The position numbers and the translations under genes were made by a program. Shown here one piece after another: positions 47,341 through 57,659 of a stretch of DNA of 64,000 nucleotides. Location of the stretch: NCBI GenBank assembly GCA_963756545.1, contig CAVWNY010000007.1:245235-309234 (forward strand), read 5' to 3'. This stretch comes from DATFDN01 sp963756545 (GTDB lineage Bacteria > Pseudomonadota > Alphaproteobacteria > Acetobacterales > Acetobacteraceae). How positions within the stretch are numbered: position 1 is the stretch's first letter; every line of letters starts with the position of its first letter. Under the pieces are notes generated by a model. The model saw nothing but the letters and a program-made list of their open reading frames with translations. It ran no database searches and had not been told where the DNA came from.

Positions 47341-48015
47341 CTACATGATGCCGGTCCGTTCGAAGACCGCCTCGGTCCGCTCGCCCTGCAGGATCGCCCG
47401 GCGCACGTCCTCCTCGCCCTCCACCTTCTCGACGGCGCGTCGCACGATGTCCTGCACGTGCTCCTTCGGGATCACCAGCACGCCGTCGATGTCGCCGATG
47501 ATCACGTCGCCGGGGGCCACGCGCACGCCGTTGCGGAACTCCACCGTGCAGCGAAAGTCGATCACCCGCCCGCGCAGCCGCTGGTCCTGGGCGTAAGCGC
47601 CGTGCGAGAACACGGGAAAGCCCAGCTTGCGGATTTCCCGCGTGTCGCGGTGGAAGCCGTCCATCACCGCGCCGTGCGCCCCAAGAGACTGCGCGCGCGT
47701 GCTCATCAGCCCGCCCCAGAGCGCGTATCGCGGCGAGGCGCCGGCGGTGACGTAGACCTCCCCCGGCTTCAGGTCGTCGAGCGCGCGCAGCATAAGGCCG
47801 AACGGGTCGGTCTCGCGGCTGTGGCCGATCACGTCGCCGCAGCAATCCGCCTCCAGCACCGGCATGGCGCGCCCGACGAGCACGCTGCCCGGATCGAGGG
47901 CCCGGATCTCCGGGGGCAGGAACTGGCGCGTCAATCCGTGCCGGTCCATCACGTCCCCGATCACGGCGGTGAACAGCCGCTCGCGAATGGTGCCGAACAA
48001 CGCGTTGTCCTCCAT
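47341..48015 (-). CDS. RraA-family protein (HMG/CHA aldolase-like)
   Basis: 224 residues from MEDNALFGTIRER (48015; GGGAGG upstream). TAVIGDVMDRHGLTRQFLPP, GRAMPVLEADCC, the loop GLMSTRAQSLGAHGAVMDG (RraA/aldolase active-site region) and GDVIIGDIDGVLVIPKEH are all present. Such proteins are 4-hydroxy-4-methyl-2-oxoglutarate aldolases or demethylmenaquinone methyltransferase-like; in a catabolic cluster the aldolase role is likelier. Confidence 0.88.
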   Translation of the reverse strand: MEDNALFGTIRERLFTAVIGDVMDRHGLTRQFLPPEIRALDPGSVLVGRAMPVLEADCCGDVIGHSRETDPFGLMLRALDDLKPGEVYVTAGASPRYALWGGLMSTRAQSLGAHGAVMDGFHRDTREIRKLGFPVFSHGAYAQDQRLRGRVIDFRCTVEFRNGVRVAPGDVIIGDIDGVLVIPKEHVQDIVRRAVEKVEGEEDVRRAILQGERTEAVFERTGIM

Positions 48016-48736
48016 CGTACGTCCTCCCGTCCTTGCGCAGGTGGCTGCCGCCGCGGTGGCGGTGCCTGGCACCAGGGGCGACAGGCTGAAGGGCTACCCC
48101 GGGATGGCCGGGATCGGCAACATGCCACTGCCGCGGCGGCCGTTGCAGGGCGGCTGGCCGACATGGAGTGCGTCTCAGACCGCACCGGTTCGGCCGCTGG
48201 CAATGGTGCGCGGCGGCGATCCGGGCGAACTGGATATCACGGCGCTTGCACCTCGACATGTCGGACGGGACCCTCAACTTGCTACTTCGGCTCGACGAGA
48301 CACGACGACATAGGCCTCGTAAAGATTGCCAAACAGGACGCCGGGTTTGAACTTCGGGGGCTGTGGACTTCCTACCCGCCGTCCATCGCTGCTTGACGGC
48401 GGGTAGGAAGTCCACAGTCTCTCCTGCCGCAGGAAATCGGCGCGGAGAGGATCTTGGCCGAGTAGCCATGGCGCAATGGCGCTGACGGCGGCGGACGTCA
48501 TCCAGGGAGGTTCGTAGCTCTCTCCCCAGCCGATTAGACTCTTGTTGGTCTCTCGACTGCGACGATCGTCGCCATGTGCATGTCATGCTAGGCGCGCGAA
48601 TAAGCGAAGCGCTCCGAGAGGGCAGCCTCAAGGACGTGGGCACGAATGCTCGTGCTTTTCATTTTACTCTTGGACCTTTTGCCGGCTTCCGTTGCACCTA
48701 GCCTGAAACGAATAAGCTGAGCACCTTCCGTTACCG
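48016..48736. other. Gene-free stretch with a strong inverted repeat and a terminator-like hairpin
   Basis: No gene. Holds the perfect inverted repeat at 48361-48417. At 48640-48655 GCACGA-ATGC-TCGTGC is followed by TTTTC and TTTT, a weak plus-strand terminator shape without an upstream plus-strand gene. Confidence 0.45.
48361..48417. repeat. Perfect 23-bp inverted repeat with 11-base loop
   Basis: Left arm 48361-48383 (starts CTGTGGACTTCC) and right arm 48395-48417 (ends GGAAGTCCACAG) are exact reverse complements. No T run follows, so it is not a standard terminator. It could be paired transposon ends, a recombination site or a structured RNA element. Confidence 0.8.
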
Positions 48737-50353
48737 CTATCCTGAGAGCAGCAGATCACTCGCTCTCTCGGCTACGGCGATGACGGCGGCGTTGATCATC
48801 GCCTGGGGAATTCCCGGCAGCACCGAAGCGTCTATGACCCGCAACCGCTCGACGCCGTTCACCCGGAGGGCCTCGTCCACTACGGCGCCGATGCGGCATG
48901 TTCCCACCGGGTGATGGAATGAATTCGCGGCCCGCACAATGAAATCATGCCGATCGGCGCGGCTCGACCACTCGGCGCCGGGATAGACTTCTGTCTTGCG
49001 CCATTCGGCGAAAGCCGCAGCATTCCCGATCTCGCGCGCAAGCTCGACGCCTTGTGCAAGGATATCGCGGTCGGCAGCCTCCGAAAGGTAATTCGGATCG
49101 ATCAGGGCCGGTGCCAGCGGGTCACCCGAGAAAAGTCTGACGCTGCCACGGCTACGCGGGCGCATTAGGCATGGCACGAGGACGTAAGCCGGCGGGTCCA
49201 GTGGACCGACGCTCGGCAACACGAAAGGCAGCGACAGGCACATGACCAGGATTTCCGGGCTGTCGTCCAGATCACTGCGCGGGACATAGAGCACCGCATC
49301 GGCGTGATTGTAATGCGAGCGCGCCACCTCGCGTCGCGCCGCATAGGCCACGCCAGCAAGCACCAGATGATCCTCGAGATGGCGGCCCACCTCCGGAAGG
49401 TCTTGGGCGACCGAAAGGCCAAGCGATCTGAGTTGCTCGCCCGGTCCTATCCCCGACAGCATCAGGAGACGTGGCGAATCGATTGCGCCCGCGCAGAGCA
49501 GGATCTCCATGTCTGGCCGCACGAGCCGGCCCGGCAGCCGCACCCCGGCGCACCGGCCACGCTCGATCACCAAACCCAATACTTGCGTGCCGAGCAGCAG
49601 ATCAACTGCAGCTCCATCGAGACGCCCGAGATAGGCCGTCGCGGCGTCATCGCGACGGTGTCCCGTGATGCTGAGCTGATTCCACCCGACTCCCGTGGGG
49701 TTCGCTCCACCCAGATCGGGCGTCATCGGAAAACCGAGTTCGCGGGAGGCCTCGACGAAGGCCGACGCGACAGGCGTACGATCCGTCACGTCGGCAAGCG
49801 AGAGCACGTGCAGCGGGCCATCGCCGCCCCGCCACTGGCTGGCCCCGCCAGAGAACGTCTCCGCGCGCTTGAAATAGGGTAGCAGGTCGGCGTACTGCCA
49901 TCCGGCCGGCCAGCGGTCATAGGCCGCCGGGTGCCCGCGCTGATAGGCGAGAGCGTTGATTGAGCTGGAGCCGCCGAGGACCTTTCCCCTTGGATACGGA
50001 ACGACGCGGCCGCCCAGCCCGGGCTGCGGAACCGTCTGATAACGCCAGTCGACCGAACTGCCCTGAAGCTGGGGCCAGTCGGGCGGGTCGGGGATGGCGG
50101 GGAGGTTGGCGGGACCACCGGCTTCGATCAGAAGCACCCGGCGCCCAGCCCGCGCGAGGCGATGCGCCAGCACGCAGCCGGCGGAGCCTGCCCCGATTAT
50201 GGCGTAGTCGTAGGCGTGGCGGAGCTGATCGGTCGAATTGAGGGTGCGCACGTCGGAGGCCGTCGCGGGCCGAGCGTATCCGGAGAGGGCCAGCCCGCCG
50301 CCGAGAGCGGCCGTCACGACGTCCCGGCGACTGGGTCGATTTATGAGCAACAC
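48737..50353 (-). CDS. GMC-family FAD oxidoreductase (choline/alcohol dehydrogenase-like)
   Basis: About 538 residues if started at GTG 50353, just before a Tat-like RPSRRDVVTAALGGGLALSG; the start is uncertain because the frame is open upstream. YDYAIIGAGSAGCVLAHRLA is the FAD site, PYPRGKVLGGSSSINALAYQ the GMC signature, CAGAIDSPRLLMLSGIGPG the second signature, and SFHHPVGTCRIG with AMINAAVIAVAERASDLL the C-terminus, with catalytic His in the FHHPVGT region. Likely oxidises an alcohol in the periplasm. Intact. Confidence 0.9.
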   Translation of the reverse strand: MLLINRPSRRDVVTAALGGGLALSGYARPATASDVRTLNSTDQLRHAYDYAIIGAGSAGCVLAHRLARAGRRVLLIEAGGPANLPAIPDPPDWPQLQGSSVDWRYQTVPQPGLGGRVVPYPRGKVLGGSSSINALAYQRGHPAAYDRWPAGWQYADLLPYFKRAETFSGGASQWRGGDGPLHVLSLADVTDRTPVASAFVEASRELGFPMTPDLGGANPTGVGWNQLSITGHRRDDAATAYLGRLDGAAVDLLLGTQVLGLVIERGRCAGVRLPGRLVRPDMEILLCAGAIDSPRLLMLSGIGPGEQLRSLGLSVAQDLPEVGRHLEDHLVLAGVAYAARREVARSHYNHADAVLYVPRSDLDDSPEILVMCLSLPFVLPSVGPLDPPAYVLVPCLMRPRSRGSVRLFSGDPLAPALIDPNYLSEAADRDILAQGVELAREIGNAAAFAEWRKTEVYPGAEWSSRADRHDFIVRAANSFHHPVGTCRIGAVVDEALRVNGVERLRVIDASVLPGIPQAMINAAVIAVAERASDLLLSG

Positions 50354-50397
50354 CGCGCCGCTCAGGCCATGGAGATTCCAAGGCACGCCGTGCCCCG

Positions 50398-50859
50398 TCA
50401 GTTCATGCGGTCCAGAACGACCACCGGTATCTCGCGCTCCGTCTTCCTCTGGTAGTCGGCGTAGGGCGGCCAGAACTTGAGCGCCTCCTGCCACAACCGT
50501 GCGCGCTCCTCGCCAGTGGCAGTCCTGGCCCGCGCCTTGAAGCGAGTCGTGCCCACCTGCACCTCGGCCTCCGGGTTGGCCAGGAGATTGCGGTACCAAC
50601 CCGGATGCTGCGGGGCGCCGCCTTTCGAGGCGACCACGAAGTAGCTGTCGCCGGCCCTACCGTAGAACAGCGGAAAGACGAACTTGTCGCCGGAGTTCCG
50701 CCCTGTGGTCGTGAGCAGCAGCGAGGGCACGGTCATCTCGCAATATCCCGGCGGTGTGACCGTGAACATGTGCCCGTCCGTGCCACCGCTGGAGAGGTAT
50801 CGCTTGGCATGGTCCTGCATCCAGCCCGGCAGGTTCGGTGCCAGCTTGGCTTCGCTCAT
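50398..50859 (-). CDS. Nitroreductase / deazaflavin-type (DDN-like) oxidoreductase
   Basis: 153 residues. LLLTTTGRNSGDKFVFPLFY then FVVASKGGAPQHPGWYRNLL and NPEAEVQVGTTRFKARARTA are the split-barrel DUF385/DDN pattern that binds F420 or FMN. It ends 45 bases before the GMC gene on the same strand, so they may be co-transcribed. Confidence 0.88.
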   Translation of the reverse strand: MSEAKLAPNLPGWMQDHAKRYLSSGGTDGHMFTVTPPGYCEMTVPSLLLTTTGRNSGDKFVFPLFYGRAGDSYFVVASKGGAPQHPGWYRNLLANPEAEVQVGTTRFKARARTATGEERARLWQEALKFWPPYADYQRKTEREIPVVVLDRMN

Positions 50860-51322
50860 CGCGCTATCCTTTTATTGGGGCGTCGAGACTATCGGCTGCA
50901 GGATCACTGCACCAGTGGCCGCCGATTCACCTGGCCTCCGATGTCGGCATGAGATGCGGCCCCCCCTCAGAGAATGTTGGATCCCGGTTCCTTTCCTGCT
51001 CCAGTCGCCTCCCGTCGAACCGCTCTCCGCCTGTTCCGGACCGGCTAAAAGGGCCAGGTTCCGCCAGGGTTTGGCGGTACACGCTTGATACTGCGTATCC
51101 GGAATGATCGCCGAATCTCTCTCTGTGGGCCGGTTTCTCTCCGGAGCTTGGGACTTGCAGAATTTAGTCTACAAGCTTTTTCCTAAGCTGCTTCAGGCAT
51201 TTGCCGGAATGTGCCGGTCGAGGGGTTCGCAATCCGTTCGCCTCGGCGAAGCGCCAAACTGACTCTCGCTTCAAGCCCAACGGTCCCGAATTTCGGAAGC
51301 GACCGACCCTGCTGGGGCGCAG
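50860..51322. other. Gene-free stretch
   Basis: Between the DDN-like gene (upstream side) and the 3' end of the exonuclease pseudogene. No gene is supported. Confidence 0.35.
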
Positions 51323-52163
51323 TCACATCCCCACAGAGGCCAGCTCGCCCAGCCGCTCGGCAAGGCGCGTCAGTTCCCATTCCCGAACGAGGGCAGCCGC
51401 CTTCCCCCAGGTGGGCTTTCGGTCCGGCAAGCAAGGGATGGGGGTAGCGGCATCCATGGTGGCAATGCGGCGATAGCGCCGCAGCTCCTCAGCCTGGGTT
51501 GAGAGCCGCCCATCCAACAAAGCGTCCTCAAGGGTCGGGTACCTGCGCAGCAGGTCAGCGGCCCCCTTCGGTCCGACCCCTTTGGCTCCCGGCAGCTTGT
51601 CCGAGGGATCCCCGCGCAGGGCAATGAAATCCGGAACCTGCTGCGGGTCGACGCCGTGGCGCTGGCGGACCTCGGCTGGCCCAATCCGTGCTATCTCGCC
51701 AGCCGGACCGGATGCAGCACCGTGGTGCGGTCGGAGGCGAGCTGAAACGCATCCCGATCGCCGCTCGCCACGATCGTGTATCCGCCGCGGCGCTCCTCCT
51801 GGGCGGCTGCGGCGGCGAGAAAATCATCCGCCTCGTATCCCGCCGCTTTCGCATTCTCAAATCCACAGGTTGCGACAAACTGCGGCAGAACTTCGAGTTG
51901 CTCCACGAGGTCGGCATCAAACTGCCGGCCACTTTGATAGGCTGGAAACAGCGCCTGCCGGTATGTCGGGGCATCCAGCGTATCCCAGCCTACGAGCACG
52001 GCACGGGGGTTCTCGGCTGCATACAGCCGCAGCAGAAGGTTCGCAAACCCCACGATTGCGCCGCCCCTCCGAGATTGCCCCTCCGCCTGATCGACTTCGG
52101 CAGCGCGTGAAAGGAACGACGTACAAACGAATTGCCATCAATGACGAGCAGAGGCCGAGCCAC
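51323..52163 (-). pseudogene. 5'-3' exonuclease (PolI N-domain/ExoIX-like), multiply frameshifted
   Basis: Starts at GTG 52163 with ARPLLVIDGNSFVRRSFHAL (metal Asp in IDGN), shifts near 52060, then runs open through GFANLLLRLYAAENPRAVLV, AAGYEADDFLAAAAAQEE and GYTIVASGDRDAFQLASDRT (metal Asp cluster). It shifts again near 51690 and near 51530, and ends STQAEELRRYRRIATMD and TRLAERLGELASVGM. Full length once, now three or more frame changes. The third gene of an exonuclease III / DUF1810 operon. Confidence 0.82.
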
Positions 52164-52174
52164 GACGATTCACA

Positions 52175-52667
52175 TCAGTCTGGCAAAGCGGCCAACCCTG
52201 CCGCAGGCGTCACCCTGGAGCGCAAGGCCGCTTCCCCTCCCAGGAGCGTCAGCGTCCTCTCATTCATGCGGTTGTCCCAAAAGTGACGGAGTGCCTGTTG
52301 AAACGGGTTCTCGCCATCTCCCGCGGCGAGCGCGAACAGCGTCATCGAGGAGCGGAACTTCAGGTCATCAGGTGAGCCGAAGATGGCGCTGGGCGACCGA
52401 TCTTTGATCGCCAGGTCCTGCTTCGGTGCACAGCACCAGCCTCGGCCCGAGCACGGCGTGGGTAAGGTAGGCGCGCGCCTCTTCGACTGATTTGATGCCG
52501 TAGAACGTGGCCATGGGCGAAGACCCGAGGCCGCGAAGCTGCGGGAAGACGAACCACATCCAATGGCTGCGCTTGCCACCTGCCTTCAGCTCGTTGAGGG
52601 CGGTCTCGAAGACCGTCCCTTGCGCCGCCACGAAGCGCTCGAGATCGACTGCAGCGGCATCAGACAT
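52175..52667 (-). pseudogene. DUF1810 protein, frameshifted
   Basis: MSDAAAVDLERFVAAQGTVF and KRSHWMWFVFPQLRGLGSSP with ARAYLTHAVLGPRLVLCTE are the N-terminal half of DUF1810. One frame change near 52425 separates it from SPSAIFGSPDDLKFRSSMTL and NPFQQALRHFWDNRMNERTL. The ATG lies two bases after the exonuclease III stop. Function unknown. Confidence 0.82.
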
Positions 52668-52668
52668 G

Positions 52669-53493
52669 TCAGGCCTCCATCGCTTGGCGCCGTGCTCCAC
52701 GTCGTCTGATAATTCGGCCGGCACCCGCAAGTTCGACCCAGACCGGCGCGTGATCGCTCGCCTTCTCCCAGCCGCGCACCTCCCGATCGACGCCCGCCGC
52801 GGCGAGACGGTCGGCAGCTGACGGGCTGAGCAGCAGATGGTCAATGCGCAGTCCCGCGTTGCGGCTCCAGGCGTTCCGGAAGTAGTCCCAGAAAGTGTAG
52901 ACTCGCTCGTCCGGGTACACGGCGCGTACGGCATCGGTCCATCCCTGTCCTACAAGTCGGTGGAAGGCGTCCCGCACCTCGGGCCGAAACAGCGCGTCAT
53001 CGATCCAGCGCTCCGGCTTGTACACGTCGATCTCCGTCGGCATCACATTGTAATCGCCGGCCAGAACAGCGGGCACCCGGAGGGCGAGGAGTTCCGCGGC
53101 GTGTCTGCTCAGCTTCTGAAACCAGCGCAGCTTATAGTCGAATTTCGGGCCGGGCGCCGGGTTGCCGTTCGGCAGATACAGGCACCCGATAAGGACGCCG
53201 CCGACCGCCGCCTCGATATACCGGCTCTGGAGGTCATCGAGGTCACCCGGCAGACCGCGCCTGGTCTCGACGGGATCGGTGCCCCGGGCCAGAATGGCCA
53301 CGCCATTCCAGCTCTTCTGTCCGTGCCAGATCGCGCCATAGCCGGCGTCCCGGAGTGCCGGTCCGGGAAATTTGTCTTGTGGCGCCTTGAGCTCCTGCAG
53401 GCAGACGACATCCGGTTCGGCCTGCTCAAGCCAACGGAGGAGGACGGACAGGCGGCCGTTGATGCCGTTCACGTTGAAAGTGGCGATCTTCAT
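52669..53493 (-). CDS. xth: Exodeoxyribonuclease III
   Basis: 274 residues. MKIATFNVNGINGRL, DVVCLQELKAPQDKFP (metal Glu in QELK), SWNGVAILARG, VPAVLAGDYNVMPTEIDVYK (catalytic Asp-Asn), FWDYFRNAWSRNAGLRIDHL and WEKASDHAPVWVEL (catalytic Asp-His) are all present. AP endonuclease and 3'-5' exonuclease of base-excision repair. Intact and first in an operon whose other two members are broken. Confidence 0.95.
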   Translation of the reverse strand: MKIATFNVNGINGRLSVLLRWLEQAEPDVVCLQELKAPQDKFPGPALRDAGYGAIWHGQKSWNGVAILARGTDPVETRRGLPGDLDDLQSRYIEAAVGGVLIGCLYLPNGNPAPGPKFDYKLRWFQKLSRHAAELLALRVPAVLAGDYNVMPTEIDVYKPERWIDDALFRPEVRDAFHRLVGQGWTDAVRAVYPDERVYTFWDYFRNAWSRNAGLRIDHLLLSPSAADRLAAAGVDREVRGWEKASDHAPVWVELAGAGRIIRRRGARRQAMEA

Positions 53494-53683
53494 AGCATCC
53501 CTTGAACCTCGATCGGGCCGCCCCTCACGAGCAGGTGCGGCGCCGGGCTGGTAAGATTATGTGCTTGGGATGCCGAGCACGCACGAGGTCCGCTCCTGGG
53601 ATGACGGGCCGACGCACTGCAGAGTGCACGCCGCCGCCAGCGTTGCGAGCAGATGGCTGCCGAGCGGCGCCGCGCGACGCGGC

Positions 53684-54780
53684 TCAGCGCAGCACGGCGT
53701 CCGTCTTGCGCTTGATCAGCGCGAAATCGATATCTCCGCCAAGGCCCGGCGCTGTCGGGGCATGCAGCATCCCGTCCGCATCAATGTCCAGCTCGGTCGC
53801 CATTCCGTATTTGTGGGCACCGTCGGGCAGCAGAACCTCGAACATCGTAGTATTGGCAATCGCCATGCAGAGATGCAGGTTGGCGAGGTTGTTCAGCGAA
53901 TTGCCACTGTGATGCACTTCGTAGGGCAGCCCGAATGCCTCGGCGAGGTGGGCCGTCTTGAGCATCGTGGTCAGCCCGCCCTTGTTCGGGATATCGCCGC
54001 GCAGGTAGTCGGTCGCCCGCTCCGTCAGCCAGATCGGATAGGTATCCAGCCCGCCCACCGGATATTCCGTCGCCATGATCGGGATGTCGAGCTTCTGGCG
54101 CAGCTTGACGTAGTTGTAGATATCCTCGTCGGCGAGCGGATCCTCGTACCAGTGAAAGCCCATCTCCTCGATGGCGCGCCCGACCCTGAGCGCGTCGGGA
54201 TAGCCGTAGCTCCATGTCGAATCCAGCATCAGCCGAAACCCGTCGCCCACCGCCTTGCGCACGGCGGCACACACGGCGATGTCGGCGTCGGGGTCGCGCG
54301 GCGGGTGGATCTTGTAGGCGCGCCAGTCCTTCGCCTTGAACGCCTGCGCCTGATCCACGTATGCCGCCGCGTCGGGCAACACCTGCGAACTGGCGTAGGC
54401 CTCGATGGACGTCCGGCAGGTGCCCATCAGCGCGTGGACCGGCAGCCCGGCAGCCTTGCCCGCGATATCCCACAAGGCCGTGTCGACGTACGGTAACTCG
54501 CGACGCGCGAGACCAGCCGCATCGATTGGTGGATACGCTCGCGCTCCAGCGGTTCGCGCCCCATCAGCAGCGGCTCAAGGCTGCGCATTAGCTGCGCCCC
54601 GTCCATCGTCGCCGGATTGCTCGCCGAGCCTAGGAAGGCGTGACCCTCGATGCCGGAATCGGCGCGGATCGTGAGAAGGCCCAGGTTGGACGCGGTCGTG
54701 GCGAGCGCGCCCTGATGATAGCGGGTCGGCGGAATGCCGTCCCAGGTGAAGATCGTCAGCACGACGTCGTCAATCTTCAT
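53684..54780 (-). pseudogene. Mandelate racemase/muconate lactonizing (enolase superfamily) enzyme, frameshifted
   Basis: The N-terminal frame (54427-54780) is the capping domain (MKIDDVVLTIFTWDGIPPTR, LLTIRADSGIEGHAFLG). One base changes near 54490; then ALWDIAGKAAGLPVHALMGT, RAYKIHPPRD (catalytic Lys), MLDSTWSYGYPDALRVGRAI (metal Asp), WYEDPLADED and MATEYPVGG (metal Glu pair), EVHHSGNSLNNLANLH. All catalytic residues are present after the break. Acid-sugar dehydratase or racemase of unknown substrate. Confidence 0.85.
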
Positions 54781-54825
54781 CCGCGTTTCCCCCGATCAAA
54801 GCCGGCATGCGTCCGGTGGCGGCCC

Positions 54826-55711
54826 CTAAACTGCTTCGAACTTGAAGCCATTCTCCCGGCGCTTCACCCGGCCTGAGGATGGGGACGGGAAATGCGCTGT
54901 GCAGACCAAGGTGGGCGTGTCACACAGACAGCTGAACAACTTGCGGCGTGATTCGCCGGCCTGCCGCGAATCATAGTCGGCGCGCATGCCGAGTTCGGGA
55001 TAGCGGGCCTGAAGCGGCGAATGGATCATGTCGCCGGCGATCACCGCGTCCGCGCCGGGCTTGCCGACCTGGACCGAATAGTGATCGACCGTATGACCGG
55101 GTGTGGGGGATCAGCTTCACGACGTCGCTGAGCTGGTGATCGCTTTTCACGACTTCCTCGCGCCTGGCGGCGACGATCGGAAGAACAGAGTCCGCGATCC
55201 AGGGAGTGTTCGACGGATTTCTCTTTTCCGTCTCGGTCCAGTAGGCGAGTTCACGGTCGGCGAAGATGTATCTGGCGTTCGGGAAGGTGGGGACCCAGCT
55301 TCCGTTCTCCAGCTTTGTGTTCCAGCCGACATGATCAACGTGTAGATGGGTGCACATCACATAGTCGATCTGATCGACGGAGACGCCGGTACCCGCGAGG
55401 TTCCTCTCGAACCGGTCGGAGTTCATCATGTTCCAGAATGAAAGACGCTTGGGCCGCGGCTTGTGGTTACCGACACAACTGTCGATGAGAATGTTATGTC
55501 TCGGAGTTTGCACCAGATAGGACTGGATGCAGAGCACGAGCTGGTCGTTCTGCTTATCGAGGTAGCCGCCCTGGGTCATCCAGCCACGATTTTCTTCCAG
55601 CACCTCTGCTGTGAGGGTCGGGAAGAACTCCAGCGCAGCGAAGAACGGGCCTTCCTGCTCCACCACGCGGTGAACGGTGATATCGCCGAGCCTGCATCCG
55701 GTGGCAGGCAT
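54826..55711 (-). pseudogene. Metallo-beta-lactamase-fold hydrolase, frameshifted near the C-terminus
   Basis: From MPATGCRLGDITVHRVVEQE (55711) the frame holds RHNILIDSCVGNHKPRPKR and the metal motif MCTHLHVDHVGWNT, then SNTPWIADSVLPIVAARREE. In a run of five C near 55103 one extra base shifts KLIPTPGHT; the correct frame continues at 55044 as IAGDMIHSPLQARYPELGMR to 54826. Joined ~294 residues. Homologous to the stub at 46870-47257. Confidence 0.82.
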
Positions 55712-55942
55712 GTCTGTTTCCCCCGAGCGTAGGGATAAAGGCTAGCCCTGGGCCTGGTGGCTGGCTACCCGGCGTTCTACTGGCGTGGACAGTGCGGCGT
55801 CCGCGGCCGCATGAACGCGGCGCCCGCAGGCATCACGCCCCGTTGCGCTGAAGGCCTTCGTGTCCTTAATCCAGGCTAGGCACCGCGTTTCACCAAGAGA
55901 GCCGGCTCTTGAACGTAGCTTGCAATAGCGTCGAGGCCCCCG

Positions 55943-57556
55943 ATGACCAAGCAGCTCCATCTCGGCGCGTTTCATGCGCCCGGTCAGCATGCATACCGCC
56001 TGGTAGCGCTACCCCGGCGCGTTTCCGGACGCGAACTTCAACCTGAAGCACCTGGTTCGGTTCATCCAGACGCCAGAACGTGGCTGCTTCGACGCGTTCT
56101 TCATGGCCGACCATCTGGCCGTACTGAACATGCCGATGGCGGCGTTGAGGCGAAGCGCGACGGCCACTTCCTTCGAGACGCTGACCCCCCTGTCCGCGTT
56201 GGCGATGGTTACGGAGCACATCGGCCTCATTGCCACCGCCTCCACCACCTTCGATGAACCATACCACATTGCCCGGCGCTTCGCCTCGCTCGACCATATC
56301 AGCGGCGGCCGGGCCGGGTGGACATCGTCACGACCTCGCACCGCCGGATCCGACAGATTGAACCACTGCTGCAGAAAGTAGATGCGCAGCATCCGCTCCA
56401 GCCCGACCGGCGGGCGGCCGTTGCCTGGCTTGGAATAAACCGGCTCGATCAGGGCACACAGTTCGAGCCACGGCACCACCCGCTCCATGTCGGCCAGAAA
56501 TGCCGCCCGACGCGTCGTCTTGGCGTAACGCTCGAACCCCACACTCGCCAACGTCGCCTGCCGCATGTCCGTCGTCCCGGTTGTCCGAACCGGCTCTACA
56601 TGCCATTCCGTGACCGGGGCGAGATCAACTTGATCAGAGAGTCCCTAACGGACCATGTCGAGCACGATGAGCGTTACCGCCGAGCACGCGAATTCTACGC
56701 CGTCGTCACGGGGCTATGGGACAGCTGGGCGGACGACGCCTGGCTGCGCGACCAGGCAAGCGGCACCTTTTTCGCCCCGGCTCGGATGCATGTGCTCAAT
56801 CACAACGGCGAGCACCTCTCGGCACGCGGGCCTCTGAACATTGCGCGGCCGACCCAGGGTTGGCGGTGATCGTCCAGGCCGGCGCATCGGAGGCCGGGCG
56901 GCAGCTCGCCGACGAGACGGCGGAAGTGGTGTTCGGCAGCAGCCGCACGATTGAGGATGCGCGGCGCTACTACGCGGACGTGAAGGGCCGCATGAGAACC
57001 CTTGGCCGCAACCCGGACCACCTCAAAATCCTGCCTGGCGCACTGGTGATCGTCGGCCGGACTCGGGAAGAGGCGCGCAAGAAGGAGGCGTTGCTGGACA
57101 GCCTGGTGCATCCGGAAAGCGGGGTGCCGAACCTGTCCATCCGGCTCGGCGTCGATGCGTCGGGCTTCGACCTCGACGCCCCGCTGCCGGAGATCCCGCA
57201 GACCAACGCCAGCCAGAGCGGCCGCGACTCCCTCCTGGCACTTGCCCGGCGGGAAAACCTCACCGTCCGCCAGTTGGCGCAGCTCGCGGGGGGTACGGCG
57301 GCCTGCGCATGGTGGGCACCGCCGGGGAAATAACCCACACCATGCAGGAATGGCTGGACACGAGCGAATCGGACGGATTCAACGTGATGTTCCCGACCGT
57401 GCCGGCCGGGCTGGTCGTGCCGGACTTGCAGCGGCGCGGCATCTTTCGCCGCTCGTACATGGAGGGACATTGCGCGAGAACCTGGGCCTGCCACGCCCCG
57501 GAAACCGCTTCTTCCAGGCCTCGAGCGCCGACCGCGAAGTCGGAGTGAACTCGTGA
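55943..57556 (+). pseudogene. LLM-class monooxygenase (NtaA/SnaA/DszA type), interrupted and frameshifted
   Basis: Begins MTKQLHLGAF, shifts frame to MRPVSMHTAW, then TAG for Trp at 56004-56006, then RYPGAFPDANFNLKHLVRFI, CFDAFFMADHLAVLNMP and HIARRFASLDHISGGRAGW. A transposase piece lies at 56337-56641. The gene resumes DHVEHDERYRRAREFYAVVT, LWDSWADDAWLRDQASGTFF, then in other frames VIVQAGASEAGRQLADETAE and GEITHTMQEWLDTSESDGFN, ending RENLGLPRPGNRFF. At least five lesions. Confidence 0.85.
56337..56641 (-). mobile_element. 5' fragment of another IS5-type element inside the LLM gene
   Basis: The minus strand starts a transposase at ATG 56566: MRQATLASVGFERYAKTTRR, VVPWLELCALIEPVYSKPGN and RMLRIYFLQQWFNLSDPAV, then stops at the junction. 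About 80 of over 300 residues remain. It differs from the IS427-like copies. Upstream lies GGGACTCTCTGATCAAG, likely the element's left end at ~56625-56641. Confidence 0.8.
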
Positions 57557-57659
57557 CTGCCTACGTTGCGGGACTGCGCTCGCCGCGTTAACTCTTGGAT
57601 TGTGCGCGGGAGTGGCGCAAGTTCGCTCCTCGAACTATGTCGCCTTCGGGCAAAATTTG

